A DNA stretch of 64,000 bases, taken from the NCBI RefSeq assembly GCF_041549525.1, contig NZ_CP157456.1, positions 3,472,001 to 3,536,000 of the forward strand, in the 5' to 3' direction. This document shows positions 17,378 through 26,567 of this stretch, one piece after another. The notes below the pieces were generated by a model. That model made no database searches. It had not been told where the DNA came from and was given only the letters and a program-made list of their open reading frames with translations. Source of the stretch: Paenarthrobacter aurescens. Its GTDB lineage: Bacteria > Actinomycetota > Actinomycetes > Actinomycetales > Micrococcaceae. Each line of letters starts with the position of its first letter. The first letter of the stretch is position 1. The position numbers were made by a program, and so were the translations under genes.

Positions 17378-17550
17378 TTCCGTAGATGCCCTGCACCGTG
17401 CGCAAGCCTCCCCCGCAAACTTGATGCGAACTTGAGCCAATCGAAAAGCTTCCTTGATGTACCGGCGCCACGCTGGAAGTACGAAGCACCCATACCCAAG
17501 GGGTGCGGCAACGAATTTCAAGTATGAAACACAACGATGTGGGGGAAGCA

Positions 17551-18024
17551 ATGGAACAGGCATCAGCACTCACCGAAGTGGTGGCCGTCAAGGGCATCAT
17601 CCAGGACCAGCACCCCGTGGATTTCTACGCGTTGGGCGTTGCAGGATGCATCGACCGGCTTGCAGCGCCGCTTCGCCGGGCGGGCGTCACAGTGCAGTGG
17701 CACACTCCCCATCACGGCATTGAAATCTCTTCCTCGGCGGCTGCCCTGCTCTATCACGTGGCGCAGGAGACGTTCAGCAACACCCTCAACTATGCCAACG
17801 CCAGCCAGCTCACCGTCCGGCTCAACGCCGTCTACCACGGCATCCAGATCACCATCACGGACGATGGCGTGGGCTTCGAGATCCACGCCGCCCCAAGCGG
17901 CCGGCGGCACGGCTTTGGACTGCTCCTGATGTCCATAGCAGTACACGACGCCGGCGGGACAGTTGACATCGACTCCGCGGTTGGGCAGGGCACCAGTGTG
18001 AGGGTAACGCTGCCGCTGGATTGA
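17551..18024 (+). CDS. orphan HATPase_c protein, truncated-kinase type
   Basis: A protein of about 157 residues that is essentially only the ATP-binding module of a NarL/DesK-type sensor kinase. The N-box is HVAQETFSNTLNYANA, the G1-like box is ITDDGVGFE, and GFGLLLMSIAVHDAGGTVDIDS with GTSVRVTLP closes the fold. There is no membrane segment and no dimerisation/His-phosphorylation domain, and no response regulator gene is adjacent. The ATG at 17551 is chosen because GGGGGAAG lies just upstream; an in-frame ATG at 17524 is possible. It may be a decayed kinase, an anti-sigma-like protein or a partner of a distant regulator. Confidence 0.75.
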   Translation: MEQASALTEVVAVKGIIQDQHPVDFYALGVAGCIDRLAAPLRRAGVTVQWHTPHHGIEISSSAAALLYHVAQETFSNTLNYANASQLTVRLNAVYHGIQITITDDGVGFEIHAAPSGRRHGFGLLLMSIAVHDAGGTVDIDSAVGQGTSVRVTLPLD

Positions 18025-18132
18025 GTCCTATTTGGGACCTTTTTTGGGCACCAGACCCGTAGCCGGACAGCCGCGCCGGACGTATTCTGTAGCTACTTTT
18101 CAGCCGGGTTATCCCTACGGATTGGCACGAAA

Positions 18133-20322
18133 ATGGCGCGGAACAAGGGTCAAAAGATCGGTCTGGGCAGGGTCCTCTTGAGGATCTTCGGATTCTTCTT
18201 CGTGAGCGCGCTCTGCGGGGTGTTGATCATTGGATTCCTGGCACCCGTAGTTGCCTTCACCAGCACCACCGTGGGCGGGTCCGTGGGGTTTTACCAAAAG
18301 CTGCCCAGTGAGCTCAACGTCAATTCCCCTTCGCTGTCCAGCACCGTGGTCGCCGCGGACGGCACTCTCATCGCCACCTTTTTCGCGGAGAACCGTGTGA
18401 AAGTCCCGCTGGAGGAAATGTCCCCGTTCATTCGTGAGGCGATCATCGCGATCGAAGACAACCGCTTCTACGATCACGCAGGTGTGGACGCCCAAGGGAT
18501 CATTCGCGCGCTGACTTCCAACCTGACCCAGGGCACCCGGCAAGGCGCTTCCACCCTGACCCAGCAATACGTCACCAATGTGCTCAACGAGTCGCGCCTG
18601 TCCGAGGGAAGGCCGGAAGATGTGGTGCTCAGCGGCCAGAAGACTGTGGGCGATAAGCTGCGTGAAATCAAGCTCGCCTTGGAACTGGAAAAGCGCTTCA
18701 GCAAGGACCAAATCCTTGAGGGATACCTGAACATCGTGTTCTTCAACCGGAACGCCTACGGGATCGAGGCAGCATCACGGTACTTCTTCAGCACCTCAGC
18801 CAGTGATCTGACGTTGCCACAGGCAGCACTGCTGGCCGGCCTGGTCAATGGTCCGAGCATCTATGACCCCTTTGCCTCCCCGGATGCTGCGCTCGCCCGA
18901 CGCAACCTGGTACTGGACCGGATGCTGGAACAAGGCAAAATCACGCCCGTTGATCACGGAGTGGCAGTAGCCACGCCCATTGAACTGAACATCACACCCT
19001 CCCTGCAGGGATGCGCGGGAACAACCTTTGCCACCTATTTCTGCGACTACGTCTCCCACCTGATCCTTAACAACGAGGACTACGGGGCAACCCTGGAGGA
19101 CCGTGAACGGCTCCTCTACCGGGGCGGCCTGACCATCACCACCACGTTGGACAGCCGGCTCCAGAACCTTGCCCAACAACAAGTGGACGCCTCAGCCGGA
19201 GCCAACCCGGACAAATGGGGTGCGGCCATGACAACCGTTCAGCCCGGCACCGGGAAAATCCTTGCCATGGCCCAGAACACGGTGTTCGTTCCTCAGGAAG
19301 GCAAATACGACACCCAGCTGAACTTCAACGTCGATGCCAAAGATGAGAACGGCTACGACCTCAATGGTGCCGGTGGATTCCAGCCGGGTTCCACCATGAA
19401 ACCGTTCATCTATGCCGAGTGGCTCAACGAGGGCAAGAATCCCACAGCCGTTGTTGACGCATCACGCAGGGTATACCCCGTGGGCTTCCAGTGGCGTTCG
19501 AGCTGCGGCAAGGTCCTTGGCGGCTACAGCACCGCCCAGAAGGCCCAAAACCTGGGTGCAGATGACGATCTGCAAAACAACGACGACGGCTATTACCGTC
19601 CTATGCCCATCAACTACGGCCTGTACAACTCCATCAACACCGCCACTTTCGCCACCGCAGCGCAACTGGACTTCTGCGGGATCCAGAAGATGGTGGACGC
19701 CGTGGGCCTGCACAGCGGTTTGGACAACGCGCCCATCAACATGCACCAGATCGGCAACCTTCTTGGTTCCATTGGGGTGGCCCCCATGGTCCTGGCCAAC
19801 GCCTACGCCACCTTCGCCAATGACGGCACCTACTGCAAGCCAATCGCCATAACCGGGATCAGCGACTCCCAAGGCCGGGAGTATGAGCCGCAAACTCCCG
19901 AATGCAGGGAAGCAGTAAAACCGGCTGTAGCCCGTGGCGTGAACGCCGTCCTCCAGGATGTCCTCAAGGTAGGTTCCGGTGTGTACATTGAGCCCAAGGT
20001 TCACACCAAGGCCCCCGTTGCAGCCAAGACCGGCACGTCCAACAACAACGGCGCCACCTGGATTGCCGGTTACACCACAAGCCTCGCTACGGCGTCGTTC
20101 TTCGGTGATACCTCAGCGGGACAGCAGCGGGCCGGGCAGAACATCACCATCAACGGCAAGTTCTACAAGTCCCTGGACGGGTACATGATTGCGGGTCCGC
20201 AGTGGGCCAATTACATGACGGAGGCAGTGGCGCTCTACCCGAGCGTGGCCTTCCCGGCACCGCCCGCTCCCCCGGCGCCCACGCCATCCGTACCGACGAC
20301 GCCACAGCCCACACGCCGCTGA
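18133..20322 (+). CDS. class A penicillin-binding protein
   Basis: A 729-residue bifunctional peptidoglycan synthase. There is one membrane anchor at about residues 15-42. The GT51 glycosyltransferase (about 65-240) has the catalytic AIEDNRFYDHAGVD and GASTLTQQYVTN. The transpeptidase (about 350-680) has PGSTMKPF (catalytic Ser-x-x-Lys), YNSINTATFA (Ser-x-Asn) and KTGTSNNNGATW (Lys-Thr-Gly). The tail is rich in Pro, Thr and Ala. It polymerises and cross-links the cell wall at the outer face of the membrane. It stands alone and converges with the next operon over a repeat-built hairpin. Confidence 0.95.
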   Translation: MARNKGQKIGLGRVLLRIFGFFFVSALCGVLIIGFLAPVVAFTSTTVGGSVGFYQKLPSELNVNSPSLSSTVVAADGTLIATFFAENRVKVPLEEMSPFIREAIIAIEDNRFYDHAGVDAQGIIRALTSNLTQGTRQGASTLTQQYVTNVLNESRLSEGRPEDVVLSGQKTVGDKLREIKLALELEKRFSKDQILEGYLNIVFFNRNAYGIEAASRYFFSTSASDLTLPQAALLAGLVNGPSIYDPFASPDAALARRNLVLDRMLEQGKITPVDHGVAVATPIELNITPSLQGCAGTTFATYFCDYVSHLILNNEDYGATLEDRERLLYRGGLTITTTLDSRLQNLAQQQVDASAGANPDKWGAAMTTVQPGTGKILAMAQNTVFVPQEGKYDTQLNFNVDAKDENGYDLNGAGGFQPGSTMKPFIYAEWLNEGKNPTAVVDASRRVYPVGFQWRSSCGKVLGGYSTAQKAQNLGADDDLQNNDDGYYRPMPINYGLYNSINTATFATAAQLDFCGIQKMVDAVGLHSGLDNAPINMHQIGNLLGSIGVAPMVLANAYATFANDGTYCKPIAITGISDSQGREYEPQTPECREAVKPAVARGVNAVLQDVLKVGSGVYIEPKVHTKAPVAAKTGTSNNNGATWIAGYTTSLATASFFGDTSAGQQRAGQNITINGKFYKSLDGYMIAGPQWANYMTEAVALYPSVAFPAPPAPPAPTPSVPTTPQPTRR

Positions 20323-20421
20323 CCCTGCGTTGCGGGGCCCGCTCTGCGCGCTGACCCTGCGTTGCGGGGCCCGCTCTGCGCGCTGATTCTTGACCAGAGC
20401 GCGCAAAGCGGGCCCCACAAC
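20318..20421. repeat. 32-bp tandem repeat plus inverted arm
   Basis: Two 32-bp units start at 20318 and 20350, each containing GTTGCGGGGCCCGCTCTGCG; a third begins at 20382 and breaks off. CGCGCAAAGCGGGCCCCACA, continuing to 20421, is the inverted arm, so the second unit can form a long hairpin. The sequence is related to the repeat array at 33221-33775. It separates the convergent PBP and flavoprotein genes and probably terminates both. Confidence 0.75.
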
Positions 20422-20426
20422 GATCC

Positions 20427-22232
20427 CTAGAGGGCGTGCTCCACGTCCGCATGGGTCACGTCCGCTTGGGTGCTGTGTGCTTGGGTGCCTTCCGCTTGGG
20501 TGCCGTCGTCCTCGTAGCGCTCCACGCCAGCGAGATGACGGCCCGCGATGTACCCGAAGGTCAGCGCCGGGCCCAGATTGATTCCGCCCGCGGGGTAGTG
20601 CCCGCCCATGACGCTGGCCTGATCATTCCCGGCAACGTACAAGCCCTCGATCGGGCCGCCGTCGTGGTTCAGTGCCCTGCTGCGGCTATCGGTGTCCAGT
20701 CCGGCGAACGTCCCGAAGCTGCCGGGCACCACGCGCACCGCGTAGAACGGACCCTTCTCAATGGGCCCCAATGACGGGTTGGGCTTGGTGGTTGCGTCGC
20801 CGCCGTAGCGGTTGAAAGCGGTCTCGCCGCGGCCGAATTCGGGATCGACGCCGGCACGGGCATTTGCGTTGAACCGGGCCACGGTGCGGCGCAATTCCGT
20901 GGGGTCGATGCCGCATTTGCTCGCCAGTTCCTCCAGCGTTCGGCCTTTGACCAGGTACCCGGAGCGTAGGTAGGGCAGGAGCGGTACAGGGAGCGGCTTG
21001 GCCATTCCCAAGGGAAACCTGCGAACAAAACGGCTATCCGCAATCTGCCACGACTCCACAGTTTCGCCCTCAGGGGTAGCGGCCAGGAGTGCCTCCACGT
21101 AGTCGTAGTAGCCGTTGGCCTCGTTCACGAACCGCTTGCCATCCGCACGGACACCGATGCTTCCCGGCTTGGCGCGGTCCATGATGTGCGGGAACACCCC
21201 GGTCCTGCCGTTCCGGTACGGCACCAACGACACCGGGCACCACGCAGCCGGCGACTTCACGTCAGATCTGAAGCGGGCACCCACAGCCTGTGCCAGGTTG
21301 ATGCCGTCACCGGTGGTTTCGCCCGGCGACAACGTCCAGTGCTCCCGGCCGGTGGGCGTCTTGGGAAAGAGTTCCTTGCGCCGCTGAACATCGTTGGGAA
21401 AACCGCCGGATGCCAGGACCACACCGCGGCGCGCCTTGATCTGCAACTCCCCTTCAGGAGAACGCACGACGGCGCCAGTCACCTTCCCATTCCCGTCCTT
21501 GAGCAACGCTGTGGCCGGGGTGGAGACGCGGATGTCCACGCCGAGATCGTCCGCGGATTTCATGAGCCTGGCCGTCAAGGCCGTGCCGTTGACCAGTTGC
21601 ATGTTGCGGCGGTGCGTCAGCAGGTCCAGGAGGTGGAATCCGAAACGCCAACCCGCGTGAAACAAGCCCTTGGGGTTGCCTTGGGATGCTGACAGGAACT
21701 TGCTGAGGTCCGGGCCGGCCATAATGCCCATGCCAAGGAAGGAGGTCTCGTACAGCTGGTGCCGCATCTTCGCCCTGAGTCCGGGCTTGATGGTGCGGGC
21801 GTTCAGCGGTTTGGGGCCAACGGACCGGTTGCCCGTGCCTGCCCCCGGGAGCTCACCGTAGATGTCATTGATCTTGCTGCCCGGGACGAACTGCAGGGAG
21901 GTCTTGTCATGGAAGAAGCCCACCATATGCGGTGCCGCTTCGAGGAAGGCATCCACCCTGCTGACTTGGTACTGCCCGCCAAGAACTTCCCGAAGGTAGG
22001 TTCGGAAGGTTTCCTTGTCCTCGTTGACTCCTTCTTCCTTAGCCAGCGGATTGCCAGGCGCCCAGGCCCAACCTCCGGACCAGGAAGTGGCGCCTCCGCA
22101 AACATTTGCTTTCTCAACAACCATGACCTTCAGCCCGTGGAACGCAGCCGTGACAGCCGCGGACATTCCTCCGGCGCCGGAGCCGATGACCAGGACATCG
22201 CAGTCCACGGTGCGGAGGGTGTTGCCGTTCAT
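20427..22232 (-). CDS. FAD-dependent oxidoreductase, KstD-like
   Basis: A 601-residue flavoprotein of the 3-ketosteroid-1-dehydrogenase/fumarate reductase group. The FAD-binding start is CDVLVIGSGAGGMSAA, followed by VVEKANVCGGATSWSGG. RFVNEANGYYDY and GGHYPAGGINLGPALTFG near the C-terminus resemble the catalytic Tyr and Tyr/Gly motifs of KstD enzymes, so ring desaturation next to a carbonyl is likely. The start at 22232 has GGAG upstream and overlaps the previous stop (ATGA). The last 24 residues are pentapeptide repeats of TQAEG type encoded by a 15-bp tandem repeat and are probably dispensable. The substrate is unknown; KstD itself is only a family guide. Confidence 0.85.
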   Translation of the reverse strand: MNGNTLRTVDCDVLVIGSGAGGMSAAVTAAFHGLKVMVVEKANVCGGATSWSGGWAWAPGNPLAKEEGVNEDKETFRTYLREVLGGQYQVSRVDAFLEAAPHMVGFFHDKTSLQFVPGSKINDIYGELPGAGTGNRSVGPKPLNARTIKPGLRAKMRHQLYETSFLGMGIMAGPDLSKFLSASQGNPKGLFHAGWRFGFHLLDLLTHRRNMQLVNGTALTARLMKSADDLGVDIRVSTPATALLKDGNGKVTGAVVRSPEGELQIKARRGVVLASGGFPNDVQRRKELFPKTPTGREHWTLSPGETTGDGINLAQAVGARFRSDVKSPAAWCPVSLVPYRNGRTGVFPHIMDRAKPGSIGVRADGKRFVNEANGYYDYVEALLAATPEGETVESWQIADSRFVRRFPLGMAKPLPVPLLPYLRSGYLVKGRTLEELASKCGIDPTELRRTVARFNANARAGVDPEFGRGETAFNRYGGDATTKPNPSLGPIEKGPFYAVRVVPGSFGTFAGLDTDSRSRALNHDGGPIEGLYVAGNDQASVMGGHYPAGGINLGPALTFGYIAGRHLAGVERYEDDGTQAEGTQAHSTQADVTHADVEHAL

Positions 22233-23119
22233 TTGCTGCTCCTGGTGAGTGCTGTGTTGCTGAGTTCTGTGGTGTTCAGTGCTGTGTTGCTGAGTTCTGT
22301 GGTGTTGAGGACAGCATCTGCCGCCGCTTTGAGGTGTTTGGCCCACGCCAGTTCACCCATCTCCGCCACCCTTTTGTCAGATGGCGTCTCGATGCTGACC
22401 GGGGTTTCTGCCGGGAAGGCCGCAAGTATGCTGTGGAGGTCGAATCCGCCCGCCCCGGGAACACCCCGCTCCGAGCGTGACTCTGTGATGAGGGCTTCCC
22501 GGCTTCCCGGCGCAACAGCCGGACCGTCGCAGAGCTGGATCAGGGGAACCAGATGCGCAGCTGTTTCGAGCTCGTCCGCAGTGCCACCGAAGCGGTTGAA
22601 GTGGAGTGCGTCAACAACAACCTTGCAACCCGCCCGTTGGGCCAGCGTTACTGACTGAGGGATGGAACGAACCGATTGGTAGGCGATGGGTTCCAACGTG
22701 GGAATGATTCCGTAGGCCTGGCCATCCTGTGTCATCTGTGCGAGGTGGTCTCCAAAACGGTCAAGGTCCGGGTCTGCGCAGGCAACCGTCAGGGTTGATG
22801 CTCCCAAGGCTTGCCCGGCTTCCATCATGAGCAGCCAGGCTTCGCGCTGATCCTGTCCGTTTTGCAGCCCGGTTCCGTCCAGGAGCAGAAACTCGATGTC
22901 TTCCACCGTGATTCCTGTATCCGCCATCCTCTCCAGCGTCTCCTTGAGCATGGGAGAGCCAGGCTGGAGGTCATACGGCCGCTCTGTGGTGGTGACAGGA
23001 CGGACGCGTGCTCCGATGAAGTCGAAGCCCGCCTGTGCCGCGATGGTCACCAAGTCCGGCGGTGCGGTTCCGACGAGGGAGAGCTGGGCAATTCCCAGCC
23101 GGCGATTTTGAGTGCTCAC
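22229..23119 (-). CDS. sugar phosphate isomerase/epimerase family TIM-barrel protein
   Basis: A 296-residue AP-endonuclease-2-type TIM barrel. Candidate metal ligands are in EDIEFLLLDG, TLEPIAYQSV, VVVDALHFNRFGG and VSIETPSDKRV (Glu, Glu, Asp-His and Glu). Family members include inosose isomerases and 3-dehydroshikimate dehydratases, so a role in cyclic polyol or hydroaromatic degradation is plausible. It overlaps both neighbours by 4 nt (ATGA), so it belongs to one operon with them. The C-terminus holds two copies of a 10-residue NTTELSNTAL unit encoded by a 30-bp tandem duplication. Confidence 0.82.
   Translation of the reverse strand: MSTQNRRLGIAQLSLVGTAPPDLVTIAAQAGFDFIGARVRPVTTTERPYDLQPGSPMLKETLERMADTGITVEDIEFLLLDGTGLQNGQDQREAWLLMMEAGQALGASTLTVACADPDLDRFGDHLAQMTQDGQAYGIIPTLEPIAYQSVRSIPQSVTLAQRAGCKVVVDALHFNRFGGTADELETAAHLVPLIQLCDGPAVAPGSREALITESRSERGVPGAGGFDLHSILAAFPAETPVSIETPSDKRVAEMGELAWAKHLKAAADAVLNTTELSNTALNTTELSNTALTRSSK
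22248..22307. repeat. 30-bp tandem duplication at a gene junction
   Basis: Two consecutive 30-bp units starting AGTGCTGTGTTGCTGAG at 22248 and 22278 differ only at the last base. They encode the duplicated C-terminal decapeptide of the TIM-barrel protein, just before the overlapping start of the flavoprotein gene. Confidence 0.85.
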
Positions 23120-25296
23120 TTTCGGGCTCCGTTCAGGGTGAAGGCATGCTCTGTGTCCGCGAGGTCGCTGGAATGCTGCGAATTCGCCGGAACTGTCCGG
23201 CGGTCTGGCACCGTTCCCGCGAACTCGGCGGAGGGGGTGCCAAGGGTGTCGGCGGAGGGGGTGAGTGCCAGTGCCGTGGCAATGCGTTGGGCGGCGTCGT
23301 AACCACTCTTGACGGCGTTGGACACAATGGCCGGTGTTTTATCGATGACCGTCCCGGCGATTGCGACGGGAACGGCAGCGGAGAGGCTGAGTTGAGCTTC
23401 CCGTTCTTCGGCAGTGATCGCGCCATCCATCGGCAGTACCGAACGTGAGACCAGGAGATCGCCCGGAGCATCCAGCCATTCCTCCACACCGGAATGATTG
23501 ACGCGCACCCGGGCACCGTCGAATTCCTCAATGGTGCTGGACAGGAAGATCCGCACCTTTGGATTGGCTTCGAGGCGCGGCACTGCAAGGATCTTGGCCC
23601 GCCGTCCGGATTCCGGAGCCATGGTTTCCTGCGGCCCCACAATCAACACCGCGGTTCCACGTGCTGCAAGAGTGTCAGCCACGCTCATAGCCACCGAGTC
23701 CGCACCCCAAATGGTCACAGCCTCCGGCACGCTGCCCGCGGAACCGGACGGCCCGCCGTCGGGGTCCTCCGGGTGCACGTCGAGCACTTCCGGATGTGCG
23801 GCGAGCCATTCCCGGATGTCGGAAACACGTGGCGAGTCCCCGCCCACGAACCCGGGAGCGGGACGTACGCCACCGGTTGCGATCACCACAGCATCTGCGC
23901 CGAACCCGCGGGCCAGCGCGCCGGCGTCGGACGTGTCAACGTGGGCCCCCAACCGAACCTCAACGCCCAAGCGCTCGTTTTCCGCGGTGGACCAGTCCGC
24001 AAAGCGGTGGAAGTCCGGCGTCGACTTCATGCGCTCAGCGAGCGCGAACTGCCCGCCCGGCCGCACGCCGTCGTCCATCAACGTGACCCTGGCACCGGCT
24101 TCGGCGAGTTCGCGGGCGGCGGTGAGTCCGGCGGGACCGGCACCGACCACAAGCACCTTGGAAGCAGGGCGAACAGCGGGAGTGGGGACCGGCACGCGGG
24201 AACGCCCAACGGCGGGGTTGACTGTGCAGGTGACTTGGCCAAGGCCAAGGTTGTCGATGCACACGTTGCACGCGATGCAGGGCCGGTAGCGGTCACCTCG
24301 CAGCACGCCACCAACGAATGCGGGATCGGCGTGGATGGCGCGGGCCAGGCTGACGAAATCGCAGGTTCCTTCGGAGAGCACTTCCTCAATGATCTCCGGG
24401 CTGTTGAGCCGGCCGGCCATCCCCAGCGGGAGCCCGAACCGGCGGTAGGCCTTGGCATAATCTGCAAGGATCCCGGGCTTCCACTCCCCGGATTGGACGA
24501 TCCATTCGCCGGCGTCGTAGCTGCCTGCGGAGATGTCCAGGAAGTCGAGCTTTTCCAGATGGGCTTTGGCGATAATGCCCACTTGCTGCTCGGCGCTGAT
24601 TCCGTCGGCCGGCCCCTCAACCACTGAGACGCGCATGCCCACGATCGCGTCCGGTACGGCATCCCGCACAGCATCGATGACCAGGTTCATGAAGAACTCC
24701 GGTGCCGCGAATTCGTCCGTGCGGTGGTTGGAAATCGGCGACATGAACTGGTGGATCAGGTACCCGTGGGCTCCGTGGAGGTTGATCACATCGAAACCTG
24801 CGGCAACCGCGCGGCGGGCGGCAACCGCGTAGGCGTCCACGAGTTCGTAGCACTCGGCTGCGGTGAGTTCCCTCGGAACTTCGCCACCCGCCGTCGGGCA
24901 TGGAACCGGCGACGGCGCGAGGTTCTTGAACCCGGAAACTGCCGATTGCGCGGTGCGGCCGCCGTGGTTAAGTTCGACGGCGGCCAAGGCACCTTCTGCG
25001 TGCAGGGCGTCGGTGAGCCGGCGGAGACCGGGAATCATGGCATCGGTGTGCAGGCCGAGTTGGTGCGTGCGGCCCTTGCCGTCAGCCCGGACGTATGTGG
25101 CTTCTGTGGTGACCATGCCCAGTCCGGCTTTGGCGCGGGTCAGGAGGTAGTCGATGTATTGCTCGGTGATGAAGCCGTCCGTGGTGCCATAGTTGCGTTC
25201 CATCGGGGCCGAAGCGAGGCGGTTGCGGAGGGTCTTGGGAGTGCGGCCGTTGCGGCCCAAGGTCAGGGGTGATGCTGCAGCTGTTGAAGAAATCAT
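23116..25296 (-). CDS. NADH:flavin oxidoreductase, 2,4-dienoyl-CoA reductase-like
   Basis: A 726-residue fusion of three parts. About residues 8-350 are an Old Yellow Enzyme FMN barrel (AAVELNHGGRTAQ, DVINLHGAHGYLIHQFMSPISN, DFVSLARAIHADP). A 4Fe-4S cysteine cluster (PCIACNVCIDN and a later Cys in QVTCTVNP) follows. A C-terminal FAD/NAD(P) domain starts KVLVVGAGPAGLTAARELAEAG. Enzymes of this type reduce conjugated or ring C=C bonds or demethylate amines. It overlaps the TIM-barrel gene by 4 nt. The last 30 or so residues are read from an interspersed repeat (23175-23226) and are probably an added tail. Confidence 0.9.
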   Translation of the reverse strand: MISSTAAASPLTLGRNGRTPKTLRNRLASAPMERNYGTTDGFITEQYIDYLLTRAKAGLGMVTTEATYVRADGKGRTHQLGLHTDAMIPGLRRLTDALHAEGALAAVELNHGGRTAQSAVSGFKNLAPSPVPCPTAGGEVPRELTAAECYELVDAYAVAARRAVAAGFDVINLHGAHGYLIHQFMSPISNHRTDEFAAPEFFMNLVIDAVRDAVPDAIVGMRVSVVEGPADGISAEQQVGIIAKAHLEKLDFLDISAGSYDAGEWIVQSGEWKPGILADYAKAYRRFGLPLGMAGRLNSPEIIEEVLSEGTCDFVSLARAIHADPAFVGGVLRGDRYRPCIACNVCIDNLGLGQVTCTVNPAVGRSRVPVPTPAVRPASKVLVVGAGPAGLTAARELAEAGARVTLMDDGVRPGGQFALAERMKSTPDFHRFADWSTAENERLGVEVRLGAHVDTSDAGALARGFGADAVVIATGGVRPAPGFVGGDSPRVSDIREWLAAHPEVLDVHPEDPDGGPSGSAGSVPEAVTIWGADSVAMSVADTLAARGTAVLIVGPQETMAPESGRRAKILAVPRLEANPKVRIFLSSTIEEFDGARVRVNHSGVEEWLDAPGDLLVSRSVLPMDGAITAEEREAQLSLSAAVPVAIAGTVIDKTPAIVSNAVKSGYDAAQRIATALALTPSADTLGTPSAEFAGTVPDRRTVPANSQHSSDLADTEHAFTLNGARK
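23175..23226. repeat. 52-bp interspersed palindromic element, copy C, inside a gene
   Basis: Third copy of the element at 10157 and 11321, same length as copy A. It lies within the 3' end of the flavin oxidoreductase gene and encodes part of its C-terminal tail (AEFAGTVPDRRTVPANSQHS), so the element has been captured as coding sequence. Confidence 0.65.
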
Positions 25297-25298
25297 GA

Positions 25299-26438
25299 TT
25301 AGCCGGCCACTTTCTGGCGGATGCGTCGTTCCGGGATGGCTGTATGCGCGGGGTGACCGGGTGCGAAGCGGACGGGCGCTCCCGTCCGTGAGGATTCGTA
25401 AACGGCCAGCAGGATACGCAATGACTTCAGGGCGTCCTTGCCGGTGATGGCCGGTTCCGTCCTGTTTTCCAGGGCTTGCACGAAATCCTGGACCTGCAGT
25501 TTGTGGAACGGGATCAGCTGGCCATTGATGATGGACAGATCAACGTTGGGCTCCACTCCCTCCGGGTGGACGGGCTCGACGACGATTCGCTCCCCTACCG
25601 CCCACAGGTCCAGCCGGCCGTCGCTGCCTTCGGGGAACTCCGTGAGGGATGCCGAGGCGCCTGTTTCGCCGGTGATGCGGAGCTGAATTCCAAGATTGGG
25701 TGACACTGCGGTGGAGGCCTGCAGTGTTGCCATGGCCCCGGAGGTGAAGGTGATCACCGCAGTGGCGGAATCCTCTACCTCTATAAAGTCGCCGTGACGG
25801 TAGGTGTTGACCTTGCCGTAGACCTCGGCCACGTCGCCCAGGTACCACTGGAGGAGATCGATCTGGTGAACGGCCTGGGACATGAGGACCCCGCCGCCGT
25901 CGCTTTCCCAGGTGCCACGCCAAGCATCCCGGTTGTAGTAGTCCGGGGCACGGTGCAGCATCACCGAGCATTGGGCCATGATGGCGCGGCCCAACGTGCC
26001 GTCGTCGATCGCGGTGCGGATCTTTTGCGACGCCGGCCAGAAGCGGCGCTGGAAAAGTACCCCAAGCTGCACCCCGGCGTTCTCGCAGGCGGCCACCATG
26101 CGTTCGGCTGACTCGAGCTTGGTGGCAATCGGCTTCTCACAGAGGACGTTCACTCCCGCGGCAGCGGCTTGCAGCACCACTTCCTCGTGGGTGGGGTGGG
26201 GAGTGCAAACGGAGACGATGTCCAGGCCCAGGTTCAGGAGCTCCTCCACGCTGGTTACCGCGTTGGGGACGCCCCAGGCCTCTGCCGTGGCCCTGGCCCT
26301 TTCCTCATCCACGTCGCAGACACCCACGATCTTCACGTTCTTCAGGGCGTGGAAGGCTTCCAGGTGGTTGCGGGAAATGGCGCCGCAACCCGCGATTCCA
26401 ACGCGGAAGGTGCGGGGTGCTGTTGCTGGCGAAGTCAT
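25299..26438 (-). CDS. Gfo/Idh/MocA family oxidoreductase
   Basis: A 379-residue NAD(P)-dependent dehydrogenase. The N-terminal Rossmann fold is FRVGIAGCGAISRNHLEAF. The catalytic-lysine motif is VLCEKPIATKLESA, and the C-terminal substrate domain has GGGVLMSQAVHQIDLLQWYLG (conserved His/Asp). Relatives oxidise or reduce sugars, inositols and other cyclic polyols. The start at 26438 is preferred because family proteins begin there; the ATG at 26462 would add eight residues. It stops 3 nt before the flavin oxidoreductase gene starts, so they share an operon. Confidence 0.87.
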   Translation of the reverse strand: MTSPATAPRTFRVGIAGCGAISRNHLEAFHALKNVKIVGVCDVDEERARATAEAWGVPNAVTSVEELLNLGLDIVSVCTPHPTHEEVVLQAAAAGVNVLCEKPIATKLESAERMVAACENAGVQLGVLFQRRFWPASQKIRTAIDDGTLGRAIMAQCSVMLHRAPDYYNRDAWRGTWESDGGGVLMSQAVHQIDLLQWYLGDVAEVYGKVNTYRHGDFIEVEDSATAVITFTSGAMATLQASTAVSPNLGIQLRITGETGASASLTEFPEGSDGRLDLWAVGERIVVEPVHPEGVEPNVDLSIINGQLIPFHKLQVQDFVQALENRTEPAITGKDALKSLRILLAVYESSRTGAPVRFAPGHPAHTAIPERRIRQKVAG

Positions 26439-26567
26439 GGGGTTGTCCAACTTTCGGGTCATACGTGGGGGCCAGGGGCGGGAGGCCGGGGATGGGCCCG
26501 GGCGGGAGGCCGGGGATGGTGCCGGGCGGCTGGGAGCCGCCGCCCGGCGTCGTGCATTATCGCTTTG

